Shown one piece after another: positions 32,866 through 44,403 of a stretch of 64,000 bases of DNA. Position 1 is the first letter of the stretch, and each line of letters begins with the position of its first letter. Source of the DNA: Ganoderma boninense (lineage: Eukaryota > Basidiomycota > Agaricomycetes > Polyporales > Polyporaceae); assembly GCA_002900995.3 (NCBI GenBank), contig CM035312.1, positions 620,001 through 684,000 on the forward strand, written 5' to 3'. A model generated the notes under the pieces. That model saw only the letters and a list, made by a program, of their open reading frames with translations. It was not told the origin of the DNA and made no database searches. Both the position numbers and the translations under genes were made by a program.

Positions 32866-35800
32866 TCACGCATCACTCCGCCAGTCACTGCCGCTCTGAG
32901 CGGCGACCTCACGCTCCTGCGTGCGATTCACCCATCCAGCGGGGTGGCCCTTGTCCGGCATGAGCGCAGAGTCGCGCCGGGAGACGACCCTGAAATGCGA
33001 CCCCTTCTCGTCTGCCTTGTCCTTCACAGACTCGGCCTGCTCCTTGTTGCGGTGGAACATCTAGTGACGCACAGGTTTGAGCTGCAGGACTGTATCGAAA
33101 TAAACAAGCATGAACGCACGTCCTGCAATACCTGTGTCCGCGTCTTGTCCTCGGACGCCTTCGCCTCCGCCATGCGGTCCCGCACGCCGACGAGCTGCCC
33201 GTCGATGTACTCGAGCCCAGTGGTGACCGCGTCCGCGATCGCCTTCTGGAGCTGCCGCTTCACGAGCCCCGTCGCGAGCGGGCGGAGCGTCTTGTACAGC
33301 ACGTCGTGCTTCGAGTCGCGGATCGAGAACTTGAGCGTGCCGACCTTGACGTGCACGTTCTTCACCTTGAACACACTCGACTGGTCCTTGTCCGCCGAGG
33401 CGACGTGCGCGGTGACAGTGAGGCCCTCGCCGCCGAGCAGGACGTCCGCGAGGCCAGAGTCGGAGAGCTTGGGGAAGCCGCTCTTCTTCTTGAAGTAGAA
33501 GGCGACGTCGCGCATGTCCGCCTGGATCTGGCCGAACGTCAATATGAACTCATGGTGATGTTCATCTCTATTCCGAGACTTCAGCAAAGTGCAAAACGGT
33601 GAAGATCCCTATAGTCCACTTACGTGATGGCATTGTACGGGCTAAAGCGGACGAAGTTGTGCGCCTCCATGCTGATGACGTTGGGGAAGAGGTTACGGCC
33701 AGATAGCGCAAGGTTCTCGATGACGAGGTCGAGCGTCTCGTCTGTGTACTCGATGCGCGGGATGGGAACGTAGCCGACTTGGTCGATGATGCTGGGTAGG
33801 ATGACCTTGCGAATGTCAAGCCAGAGCTGTGGCTTGAACTTGAGGCTGCCTTCCCCATCGAAGAGAAGGTCCTTCGTGAGTCGTGCCCAGTCCTCACCGA
33901 ACCTTAAGTCCGCGTGTAAACATCGAGGATGTCAAGCACACCACGAACATGGAAGACATACCTCTTGTTCAGAGGGTCGTCACCCATAGCACGGAACCAA
34001 TTACCGGCTGTACTGAAGAGGTTGTCGAAGTGGCCTTTGTACTTATCGTCGTAGAAGCGACGACCACTTTCCCGAAGGCTGTTTGCTTCATCGTTGCACT
34101 TAGGTTCGAGGATGAAGCCGGGCTCCATCAAGACCTAAAGGGCACAGAATTAACCGACGTTTGATGCAGAAACCCAACAAACATAAACTCGCCTTGCGAA
34201 CATAGGTGTCGACGGAGCGGAACCAGTTCTTGAGCTCCTCGTCTTGTTGAGCATCGTCGTAGAGGGTTTGCATCGCCTCACCAATAGTACCCAGACTCCG
34301 TCCGTTCGCAAACCGTTCGAGCAGGGTCCGAAGCTCAGATGTAGCCTCTTTCACTGCCGGGTCGGACATGACTTTCTGGTGGGTATCGACTCCTAAGAGT
34401 CTCTTTCGTGAGCAATCTGCCAAAGGTCCTAAGAGTGCCTGAGCTCACCGGTGCCCGCCACGGTCTTGCCGTGCGAAGCGTACTCCTCTAGGAAATCGAG
34501 TAGCCACTGAATGGACTCTTGGTAATCCTTGTGCTTCTGGCACTCGACGATGACCTTCTTGCCTCGGTAGATGAGCTGATCACGACGCTCTTCGGGGAAG
34601 TATTCTTCAGTCAGGACGCGCTTAGCACGGTCGAACTGATCGTTAGCACGATCCTTGTGTTCCTGCGGAATGCGATCGGCCAGGTTGTCCTACAGTCAAG
34701 AATGCATGAGCACCGCAGACAGTACAGGTGCATGTATGCGCACACATACCTTGTAGTCACGGAGCTTAGCCATCAGGCCCGACTTCTTCGCCTCCGCGTC
34801 CTCACGATCCTCAGGAATTGGGTTCCTGTTGACCGCCTCGTCGAGCTCTTCCGCTTAACAACATTCATCAGCTTGTGTAGCGTAGATAATGATCAACACG
34901 TACCTATGGCTGGGAATGTTTGTTCTTTTGCCTTCGCAATAGTTCCATTCCCGCGTTGCTGAACCTCGCCGAGTGCTTCAGCGCCGCTCTCTTCCTGACC
35001 GTTCTCCTTGGTCACTATGGCGCCAGTCCCTAGCTCCTCCCGAGGATGCTGAGCGATAGAGGCTCCCGTTCCCGGGATGTTGACATTCAGCACCTATTAC
35101 CTAACATGAGGCGCCATCTACGCCGTGAATACGCGCATACACTCACTGGAGTCTCGTTAGGGCCAACGATCTGCCCGTCCTTGGACACCCACTGGTCCTG
35201 GGGCGCAGCGTCGTCGATCTGGCGGAGACGCTCCTCGTCCGGCCTCACCGTCTCCGCGACCTTGCCCGCGGTGCGAGCGAGGATGTCGCGTCCGATGACC
35301 GAGAAGTCCGCAAGGAGCTTGCGCACCTCCGCATTGGTCATGACGAGCGAGAGGAGCGTACGGAGGTGTTGCACTGCCAGACGGCCGTCGTCCTTGGCCT
35401 TCCCCTTATCCACCGGCGTGCCGCCCGGACCCCCCGAGCTCGAGTCGTCCCCGCCCCGCGCCTGGTCGAGGTCGGCGGCGCGCGTGTGCCAGACGAAGTT
35501 CTGGAAGAGCTCGTCCGCGTTCTTCTGCTGGACCATGAGGCGCGCGGTCTCGAGGATGTCGCGCGTATCCTGCACGAGGCGGCGGCCGTCGGGGGAGAGC
35601 TCGTTGAGGTCGACAGGGGAGTGCTGCACACAGTACCGGAGGAAGTGGTCGATCTGCTCGTTCGTGGGCATGCGTGACTCGCCGAGGGCCTTGACGACGC
35701 CGTAGAAACGGAGCTTGCGGTCGACGTCGGCCGCCATCGCCTTCTTGTCGACGGGGTCGACAACCGACATCTGGCGCGGAAGGTAGGTAAGTGTATGCGC

Positions 35801-35886
35801 TGGGTAAAGACGGGGAGCGGAAGGGAGGAAGTGCGTACCGCTGCGGGTCTGTCCCCAATGTCTTTCTGAGCCTGCGGAAGAGACAT
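32866..35886 (-). CDS. HAM1-like fungal conserved protein (DUF5923/DUF4449-type, lipid-binding BPI-like fold suspected)
   Basis: Minus-strand exons 35886-35839, 35770-35147, 35093-34904, 34853-34750, 34689-34449, 34392-34193, 34134-33962, 33902-33624, 33567-33120 and 33060-32866; 833 aa. Seen features are VDRKLRFYGVVKAL and HSPVDLNELSPDGR at the N-terminus, a mid helix-rich region with QSIQWLLDFLEEY, FRSVDTYVRKVLMEPG, and a C-terminal block with FGQIQADMRDVAFYFKKKSGFP, KLSDSGLADVLL and a beta-rich domain. This order matches the fungal HAM1-like N and C domain family. Function is not established; the C-terminal part is reminiscent of tubular lipid-binding proteins, which is inference. No signal peptide. 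Intron 6 uses a GC donor (gcgagt at 34192). The last exon is Arg/Lys/Asp-rich. Confidence 0.8.
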
Positions 35887-36829
35887 CGTGTGGTGTGTAG
35901 ATAGCAATGAATAGAGTGAAAGCGGAGAGCTATATAGGATGCGGGAATGGAGCGCAAAGGTGGTGTTGGAGCTCCTGGTACCGAAAACGATAGCTCTATA
36001 TATGAGAAACTGAACCCGTACGTCATCCTCCTGCCAGCCGCCTCTTGCTGCCAGCTTACCGTCGATCTGGGTGTCGGAACGCGTCCCGCGGCCATGATGT
36101 CAGTGTCAATATACCACGTTTGCAACATAATTGCTGCGAGCTCCCTGTGCCTTTCATAAAACGGGAATGCAGCTAATGACGTCGTCGACGATAAAACCAT
36201 GAGTTTTTGGAGTGGCTGGCAGCTGGCGTGTTCCTATGACCATTATAGACCTAAATCGCCGCCACCGCGACTGATTCTGGCATAGCTTGTGGTATGGCAG
36301 CGAGAAGTATGCGGACACTAGCCAGTCACAGAGTATGAGCAGGCCTCAAGTTGGAGCAGACACAGGAGCGGGAACAAGGGCAAGGTTCATTGAGCGCCCT
36401 GGCAATGACGACAATTAGCATAGGCGCTGGATCGAGATAGTGATCGTACCAAACAACCATCTCGCGTGGTAAATCTCAACTATTAGTTAACCCCCTGCTA
36501 ACGCCGCAAAGAGCAGGAAAACAAAGGTCAGCTATTATTCCACCTCATTAAATCATTAAAATTTGCAGCATTACCCCCGAATTTCTCTCTCGAGTCATGG
36601 AAGGGTCACTCGGCATGCCCTACCTGAGCTAGACACGCAGGCGACATCGTTCCGGAAACGATTGCAATTTCTACAGACAAAACTTATCACAGAATGGAGC
36701 TACCCAACCGTGTATGCGAGAAGTAACCCCAAGAAACTCTATAACCAAGAACCGTGTGGTGTTTTTCCGTCTGCATCATCAGCACGGGCCACCACAGACC
36801 GTGCGCAGGCTGCGCTCCGTGCCATCACC
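35887..36829. other. Intergenic region upstream of the HAM1-like gene
   Basis: About 940 bases between the HAM1-like start and the HsbA-like 3' end. AT-rich around 36470-36570; no gene seen. Confidence 0.5.
35930..35937 (-). promoter_or_regulatory. TATA-like element of the HAM1-like gene
   Basis: Palindromic CTATATAG about 45 bases before the start codon at 35886. This would give a very short leader; weak support. Confidence 0.35.
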
Positions 36830-37741
36830 TTAGGACGAGTAGGTGGTGATGCAGTCGGTGAAGGTGACGTTCAACGCTGACTGCAAAGGCCGTTAGCACA
36901 CGCTCGCATAGCGAGAAGCAAGGAGACACTGACGATCTGGGTCATCGCGGGGCCCACCTGGGTCGGGATCAGGGCAATCAGGTCGAAGGCGAAGGTCTAG
37001 CAAACGGATATCAGTGATTCTTATCAGTGCGCAGGGCGGTAGGAAGGCTTATGGAGGAAAACCCACGTCGACGACGGCCTCAAGGGCCCTGAGGGCAGCG
37101 GCAATCGGCGCCGTCAGGAAGAACTGGGCGGCGAGCGACTACGAGGTTCGTCCATGTCAGTATGCAGTCGAGTATGGTGCCAGTCGAGCTAGATATGACA
37201 TACGTGCTTGCCGATGATGAGGTTGAGGAGCTGCCTTTATAACAGAGATGCTTGAGCGAGCGTGCAGGTGTAGTCATTCACAAATAGCTCCTCACTGGTG
37301 GACCACAACGAAGGTCGTCAGGACGTTAACGACCTCGACGGCAGCCGGGTCGGCGTACACGGGAGTGGAAGACTGGATGATGGCCAGTCAGTCAGTAGCT
37401 TTTTCCTTAGAAGTCTCGGCCGACGGGTCGCTTACAGAGAACTCGGCGTTGAAGCTGGTGACGGCGGTCGTGATGTTGCCGAGGCCCTGGGCGATTTCCT
37501 ATGGCAGTCGTCAGCCCATCCCAGAGACCTTGGTTTTCAAGTTGGATCGAGGGGCACTCACGAAGCCGCTGACGGCAAAGTTCAGGACGTTGAGGCCGCT
37601 GACGGTCGAGCCGAGGGCGGACGACGTGGCCGTGAAGGCCTCGATGGTGGTGATGACCGTGTCGGAGCTCTGGGCCATGGCACCGACCGCGCCGAGGATG
37701 ACGACGGGGACGAAGGAGACGAGCTGGCTGAAGAACTTCAT
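36830..37741 (-). CDS. HsbA-like secreted hydrophobic-surface-binding protein
   Basis: Minus-strand exons 37741-37562, 37498-37436, 37372-37296, 37234-37204, 37138-37067, 36996-36934 and 36880-36830; 178 aa. Residues 1-23 are a signal peptide (hydrophobic FVPVVILGAVGAMA, cleavage near AMA-QS). The mature part is Ala/Val/Leu-rich helical sequence with FEIAQGL, AVEVVNVLTTFVVVHQQLLNLIIGKH and EAVVDTFAFDLIALIPTQ, resembling HsbA (hydrophobic surface-binding protein A), which Aspergillus secretes to coat hydrophobic polymers and recruit cutinase. A Cys near the C-terminus (TDCITTYSS) is the only one. Seven exons, four of 31-77 nt, encode this small protein. The exact start of exon 4 was fixed by restoring VVVHQQLL. 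Confidence 0.8.
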
Positions 37742-38827
37742 GATGAGCTGGGGTTGGGAAGTGGCTTTGAAAACTTGGGAGAGCTGTTGGCTGTGTAGCT
37801 GAGTAGCTGAGTGTTTGAGATGTGGGGGATGGAGAGCAATGACTTTTTCGTGTTGGTTTTTATACTCGCCAGAAAGTGGAGTAGACGACCAGTTGCTAGA
37901 CATGACCAGTGACGCTGATTCGCCCCAACCGAGTCGCGTAGTGTGCGCTAGTTCTGCCTGGAGGCGAGACAGGCAGACTGCATCGAAGGAGGAAGAACAG
38001 GCCACCGCTGAAATGGTGGATCATTGCCGACGCGACCATGGCCCGGGGCTACGAACGCCTTGCTTCGGCATGAGCCAGAGGGATAGATGATCCACTGAAT
38101 GCCGTAGGCTAGGCAAACGGTGTGTACATGCCAATTCCGATGATCCCGCAAGATCACAGAACGTACTGAGCACATTAGCGCTCTAATGTTCATGTTCGAA
38201 GGCAAAGAAATGTCTCGACAACGGTTATCAAACCTACGTTCCGAGTCGCTCGAAGCACTATGTGCCGTGGCGCTCCGGTGCAGGCAAAATACCGGATAGA
38301 CGAACAAACTACAAGCTCCAGAATTAACAGACGAGCGATTAGCCAGCAGGCTACGTACGTGTATAATTCCGCATTTACGGCAACTTACGTTCATGACACA
38401 TCCGCGCGCCTTGAAGAGTCCCATTTGTGAGACCATGACGGAACGGCGCGCATCCTTGGCGCTCTATACAAACATGCGTCCTTGTCCAGCAGACAACTTG
38501 CAGCGTGAATAGGGACACCACACGGGCACCTCGGGAGAGAGAATAGGGAAGCTCCCGGCGCAAGCGATTAGAAGATGGCAAGGGTTACGGGGTTAAGCAC
38601 CAAATCGTACATTCAGCTGCCAGTAGACTCCACAGGAAGAGGCATCTACGAATTGAAAGTCGCTCGGCACATTACCCAACGTGCACCCTAGAACGAAGCA
38701 ATCATTGATCAACCATTGTCGGAGAGCTCGGAAAGCAAGCGAATACCTTGGATACCTCGTACTTTGCGAGGGGACGGACATCACTCCCATGTCGAATGGA
38801 TCTAGAATTACACGAGGTATTGCCGTC
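37742..38827. other. Intergenic region between HsbA-like gene and HIS5
   Basis: About 1.09 kb: HsbA-like promoter on the left and HIS5 3' flank on the right. No gene or RNA seen. Confidence 0.5.
37857..37864 (-). promoter_or_regulatory. TATA box of the HsbA-like gene
   Basis: Reads TATAAAAA on the minus strand, 116 bases before the start codon at 37741. Confidence 0.6.
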
Positions 38828-40245
38828 CTACAAAGTTTGCAACAATTCCCGCATCTTGGTTAAGACCACCTTGATCTCCTCGTCACTCCCCACCGTTATC
38901 CGGACGCATCCCGCACACCCAGGCTCCCCGCCGCGGTACCGCACCACGACGCCCTCCTGCTCCGCGAGGGTCTTGTAGATCTTCTGTGCCCGGACGTTGT
39001 CCGGCTTTCCGCTGCCACTCTTCTCCAAAATGGGGACCACGACGAAGTTCGCGTCGTTCGCTCCGATAACTGCACCGAGCCCCAGCGGCCGGAGCTCCTC
39101 CAAGCCGCGAATGAGGTCTCCACGAGCCTTGGTCAGAGTGGAGATTTTTGATTTCATTAAATCGAGGGCAGCAGGCGTGAGGGCCGAAAGTGCCAATGAG
39201 GCGGTAGGGGCAGAGACGTTGTACGGCGCCTTGGTGTTCATGAGGATTTGTACAAGACCTGGATGGGCGAATGCGATGCCCAAACTAAGTGATGCAGATT
39301 ATCAGAACATCAATATTCGCGCAGAAAGTGAACAAAAGTTGTCACTTACCGAATGGCAGCGAGGCCAAAGCTTTTGCTCAGCGTCTGCGAGACGCACAGG
39401 TTGCTGTACTCGCGGAGCAACGACACAGCGCTCGCATTCTCCCGGGTGGTGAAGTCGATGTATGCTTCGTCGACGACAACAATGCCCTTGAAATCCTCAT
39501 ATTCTAGGATGGACCGTAAAGACGAGAGAGAGATCAGGGTGCCGGTGGGGTTCCCCGGGGAGCAGAGAAAGACGAGCTTGATCGAGGGGTCCGCAGAGAT
39601 AGCCTTCTTCACCTGTTGACGCGGAGTTAGAACGGGAGAACAATTGAGATCAATAAATCCTGAAGAGTTTGTAGGACAAGGGTTGCACATCGACAAGAAG
39701 ACAACAAGTGAAGCTCACACCTCGTCGACGTCTACGGAGAACCTCCCCTTCTCACCGCCCTCACCCTTGTCTCCATTCAATACCAAAGGTACCTTCACGA
39801 CGCCCACATCGTTCACCTGCGCGCACACTGAGTACATACCGTACGTCGGCGGCGTGATCAGGATCTTTTCCGTCCCGGGCGCGACGCACACCCGGATGAG
39901 CAGGTCGATGACCTCGTCCGAACCGACACCGAGGAACACATAGTCGGTTCCAGGAAGTCCACGGAGTTCCGCTAACCGCGCCTTAATAGGGTCGTGGGTG
40001 GGGGAAGGGTAGCGGTGTAAATCGAGGCTGAGGGTGGACTGGATCTCGGGTTCCAGCTTCGTGGACGAGGGAATGGAGTGCCCGAGGGCGTTCTCGTTCG
40101 CATCGAGGAGGATGCCCTCTGAGTAATCGTCGCGCGCACATCTGTACGGGTGCAGGGCGAGGATGTTGGGGCGAATGACTCGCTCGATGTCGAAGTGGGC
40201 GGGCTTTGTGGGGTAGCGGTCGGGAGCAAGGCCGAGGATAGGCAT
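38828..40245 (-). CDS. HIS5: Histidinol-phosphate aminotransferase
   Basis: Minus-strand exons 40245-39721, 39612-39350 and 39284-38828; 414 aa. This PLP enzyme of class II aminotransferases converts imidazole-acetol phosphate and glutamate to histidinol phosphate in histidine synthesis. Seen: NILALHPYRCARDDY, LDANENALG, LHRYPSP, FLGVGSDEVIDLLIR, FLCSPGNPTG, VVVDEAYIDF, the PLP-lysine motif SQTLSKSFGLAAIR (Lys about 255), and the C-terminal RYRGG and GCVRITVG with the substrate-phosphate Arg. Length is normal for fungal His5. An in-frame upstream extension exists but the ATG at 40245 (MPILGLAPDRYPTKP) is the natural start. It shares a 417-base divergent promoter with the MYND gene. Confidence 0.96.
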
Positions 40246-40662
40246 GGTCGCAAGAATAAGTGCACCTGAGTACTGGAGGAAAAGTCCGCGCTGCTGCTTG
40301 AGGTATAGAGACACCGAGGGAGGTGGGAGAAGAGGAAAATGCAGATGACTCACATTGTCGAGCGAGTGAATGAGATCGTCGAAGAGCCCGACGTTTTGAA
40401 ATCGCCCACTGGTAATGTATTAAGATTAGATAAGCGGCTCAATTCAAGATCATCGATCACCCATGCATCCATTGTCCAAATCGCCAGGGACTGGAGCCAG
40501 TGAGGCGCCCCAAACTGCCCACTACGAGCCACTACGTACTTGCGATAGGTCCTCACTGGGCTGAGCGACGAGCTGGTGTCCACCTTCGTCTTGCTGGACC
40601 GCTATTTCATCTTCATCGTCTCTCAGAAATTGTCCTGAGCTCTACGGCGATCTCCTGCAATC
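40246..40662. promoter_or_regulatory. Divergent promoter region of HIS5 and the MYND gene
   Basis: 417 bases between start codons on opposite strands. No TATA or specific regulator site stood out; I did not see a clear general-control (TGACTC) element. Confidence 0.5.
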
Positions 40663-43106
40663 ATGCCGGGTCCGGGCGCGCGCAAACACAATCGCCAAAA
40701 GAACAAAACGCCCACGGCAAACGGAGCAGCTCCCACATTTAACCTCCCGGACGGATTTTTCGCGGACTTCGACCATGCAGCGACGTGGAGTATCGTGGTA
40801 GAATACCTGTGCGATTATTTTGAATTGCCAGGTGAGCTTTTCACACTGAAAAACGGTGAAGGCATGGAGAAGATGGGCGAGTGCACATGCGCGACCATTG
40901 CACCCATCTGCACGCGGGTCCGATAGTTCGAAATTGAGCTGAATGTCTATCGCGGAAACACGCAGATCTCGGTACGCGCAGCGGGCTGAAGAAGGTCCAC
41001 ATCAACTTTAACGACATATTCAAGAAGCTCGACTCCGCTTATGTTGGCGCACAACGGCGAAGCAATGAAAAGCTCATGGGTGGCATCGTCGGCATATGGG
41101 CAAAGATGTGCGCGGACGCGATTCTGAGGGACAAGCTCTTCCACGAAGGTGCATGCACGAACTCAGCCGAATTTTCCCCTTGAGCACCTCTAACTCCATC
41201 GTAAAGGACTGCTCTCGAAGATCATGCCCCTCCTCGAATACGATTCTACGCGACATATGGCTCTCAACGCGCTTTCTGTGGTCACACATCATGGCGGCCA
41301 AGTCGCCCGACGAGAGATTGCACGCAAGAACCCGGTCCTCGTCCGTCTCATGGAAGCGCACCCTGACGATGCGAAGGTCATGGAGCTCGCGACCGTCACG
41401 ATGGCACATGCGACAAGCGCAGTCCTCTCCGTCGATGATCCGCCAGACAGGGGGATAGTGAAGGATATCCAAGTCCGCCTGGTGCTCAAAGTGACCGTGG
41501 AGAACGTCCGGAAACCGAGCGCGACCCACTACATGATGGACCACGCACTGAACCTCCTGACGAGCGCGACTTGCCACTGTCCAGAAGACTGCAAGGCGAC
41601 GCCCCAGATGCTCACCCTCCTCGTCTCGTGCCTCCGGAGCGCGAACCTGACCGCGCGCTGCACCGCGCTGGGCGGGCTGATCCGCCTCACCGCGAACGAG
41701 TCCGAGCCCGACAGGCAGAACTTCGACCCGCAGTCGCTCATGGCCGCCGTGCAGCGCGGGTTCCCCGACAACCTCTCGCAGGTCATGATGGACTACGGCC
41801 CGGAGCGGTGCGACACGACGCTCACCCTGCGCAGCACGCTGGACTACCAGAAGGCGATGATGCGCTGTGCGCAGGACAAGGACCTCTACGCCCTCGGCCG
41901 CACGCTCGCGATGCTTATCCAGCGCACCGAGTTCGCGATCGCGGAGGGCATGTTCCAGGGCGAGGACCGCCACGGGCGGCGCGAGAGCCTCGACGTCGGG
42001 CTGCCGTTCACGATGTGGACCGACGCGCTGCCCCACTGCGCGAAGGCGCTCCGCGCGCGGGGCGCGCCCGCGGACCTCGACGCGGCGGACGTGCTCGACC
42101 TCAAGTACTACATCATCCGCTCGCGCATCCCCGACGCGATCGCGCAGGGAAACCGCGCGGTCGCGCGGAACCCGGACCTCGCGTACGCGTACTACGCGAT
42201 CTCGATGGGCGCGGACCACCAGGAGGGCCTGCGCGCGGTGAAGAAGGGCCTCAAGTGCAAGGGCGCGACGCCGTTCGTGCGCAACTACATGCTGTGGCGC
42301 GCGGTGGAGCACGCGGGCGACCTTGGGGTGACCGTGCTGCAGGAAGCGCCGAGGGAGGGCGAGGCGAGCCACGCGGAGGGCGTCGCGTTCTTGATGTCGG
42401 CGTGGGAGGACGCGAAGACGTTCATCGCGGAGGCACCCCCGGACAACCGGCACATGCAGACGATGCTGAACTGGTACATCATTTTGACGATTGCGATCCA
42501 GGGCCCGGAGCTGAGCGAGGGCCTGGCCGAGCTTGCGGTGCGTTGAGACGTTCTGCAAGCTGTGTTTCGTTCCCCTTCATTGAACCTATTGCACGTAGCC
42601 CGCGAAGCGGAAGCTCGAGCTGTCCACGCAGTTCATGAACACGCTCGCATTCACAATCAAGAGGACGCAGATGCGTCTCGCGCGCGAGATGCTGCTCAGG
42701 CTGTACCCGAAGGCCATCGACGAATGGGGCGCGTGGATCCAACGCTTCGACGAGCTCGACGCGCACGCTGACAGGCACAAGCCGATATCGTCCACGCAAG
42801 CTGACGACGACCTTGCGGCATGGCTGGAGAATATGAAGCTGGAGGACGGCGCCGACGACCCCATGCATCGTGAATGCACCCACCCGAGGATCAGCGTGAA
42901 CAACGTCTCGCTCTACCGGTGCTCGTGGTGCGGGAACCCCAGTGCGGTGTTGAGGAAGTGCGGAGGCTGTGGAAAGACGAGGTATGTACCACCTTTTGCG
43001 GGAGTATTCAATGGACACTAAACGACGAATGTGCGGTAGATACTGTGATGGGCAATGTCAGAAGAAACATTGGTCTGAGCACAGAACGGACTGCAAGGGA
43101 AAGTAG
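40663..43106 (+). CDS. MYND-type zinc-finger protein with large helical repeat-like region
   Basis: Exons 40663-40831, 40966-41148, 41207-42537, 42599-42981 and 43040-43106; 710 aa. The C-terminal 60 residues form a MYND zinc finger: CSWC, CGGC, YCDGQC and HxxxC in HRTDC supply the eight ligands in the right order, followed by the basic KGK end. MYND fingers bind proline-rich partner peptides. The rest is mainly alpha-helical (for example MPLLEYDSTRHMALNALSVVTHHGG and AYYAISMGADHQEGLRAVKKGL), reminiscent of armadillo/TPR-type repeats as in other large Agaricomycete MYND proteins. The N-terminus is basic (ARKHNRQKNK). Function unknown; a scaffold role is inference. The finger is split by the last intron, and splicing restores it exactly. 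Confidence 0.88.
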
Positions 43107-43387
43107 AAAGACCGATGTCCCTAGGTACATGATATAACGAAAGATTATCTGTAACTGTAAACATCTTGTACGTCATACTGCATACTGACCTGCTTAATCT
43201 ATCCGAGTCTTAAAGTCGGTCTCTCCAAGGAGCGTATCAATTGTCTGCCAGCCCCTTGTCGCGTCGACCTGAGAGGTTCTGTAGACGTTCAGAACCTTCA
43301 ACTTTAGATCACATGGGTATGCCTATCCATCTATCATACATCTACTCATCCGTGGTGGTACAATTTTCCGTCCCATAGAATCAAAAG

Positions 43388-44039
43388 TCAGCAATAGAGT
43401 CCCATTCTGCTATGGTATACGCGCCGCCCATCCGGGTACTGCTTCCACCCGCACACGGGCGTAAACACCGTAACGTACTCGTCAGCGGCCTCGATTCCGT
43501 ACCCAGGCCCCAAACAATGGTTGAACGCCCTCGCGAGCTCACCATATCCCGCGAACAGCAGCGACGTCACGTCCAACACGCGACCTATGTTCGTCCTATG
43601 TATGCAGCATCAACAAACGTCCCACACACACCAGCACAAGCACAAGTGTGTCAAGAATAAGAACAGACCCAACTCACCTCCCGGAGCGGTCCTTCGCCCT
43701 GAACGCCGCGAGGAGGCGCTCGTAGTCCGCGGGGCGGTCGCGGAACTCGGCCTGGAGGAGCGCGAAGAAGTGCGCCTGCGCGTCCTTGCTCGTCTGCGCG
43801 AGCGCGCCCGTCCAGATCTCGCAGAACGCGAGCTCCGCCTCCGCGCGCGGGTCCGGCAGCGCGACCACTGGGGGCATCTCGTCCTCCCATGAGTTGCGGC
43901 GCGGGCGCGTCCCCGTCCGAGAGAGGCTGAAGGGGAAGGGGACGGGGAGCTGCGGGAGGGGCGTCGTGGGCGTGCGCTGGGGGTCGATGGGCTTCTTTGT
44001 CGAGGTGGGCGTGCGGGGCTCGCGGGCGGTGGGGTCCAT
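43388..44039 (-). CDS. Small protein with a single SIN3-like PAH domain
   Basis: Minus-strand exons 44039-43678 and 43595-43388; 189 aa. After a Pro/Thr/Arg-rich N-terminus (about 50 residues), residues about 75-155 align well with SIN3 PAH1: FFALLQAEFRDRPADYERLL matches [20 protein letters not shown], and LLFAGYGELARAFNHCLGPGYGIE matches [24 protein letters not shown]. Its intron falls between helices 2 and 3 in phase 2, as in SIN3 PAH1, which supports common origin. No other domain is present. The C-terminus has DEYVTVFTPVCGWKQYP. PAH domains bind amphipathic helices of transcription factors, so this protein could compete with or titrate SIN3 ligands; that is inference. The start is chosen because a TATA element sits about 100 bases upstream; an in-frame ATG at 44132 would overlap it. 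Confidence 0.75.
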
Positions 44040-44137
44040 GGGGATGGGCTGTGGGTGAGTGCGAAGGTTCAAAGACGGATGCGAAAGGTCGAATGAATGA
44101 GTGGTTGGTGTGGGGCGTAGGACCATGTTCATGGTGC

Positions 44138-44144
44138 ATATATA
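44138..44144 (-). promoter_or_regulatory. TATA element of the PAH-only gene
   Basis: ATATATA, readable on either strand, about 100 bases before the chosen start at 44039. The 364 bases between this gene and CIA1 hold no other feature. Confidence 0.45.
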
Positions 44145-44403
44145 GAACAAGAGAGAGACGCAAAGACGATTGACCAGAACTGGAACGTTGGCCTCGTGTG
44201 GCAGGAGTGGCAAGTGGTAGTGGTGAAGTACTGATGCTGGACAAAGAAAATACAACGTGTTGTGGAGGGGGCGAACCTTCTTCATTGAGAGCACAATGTA
44301 TCACCACAGGTCCGCTCGGATGGTAGCTAGTTGTTCTATTGTCTTACAACACAGCAGAGACTTCTTACGTTACCTGCACTAGAGCCATCAATGCCAGATG
44401 GCA

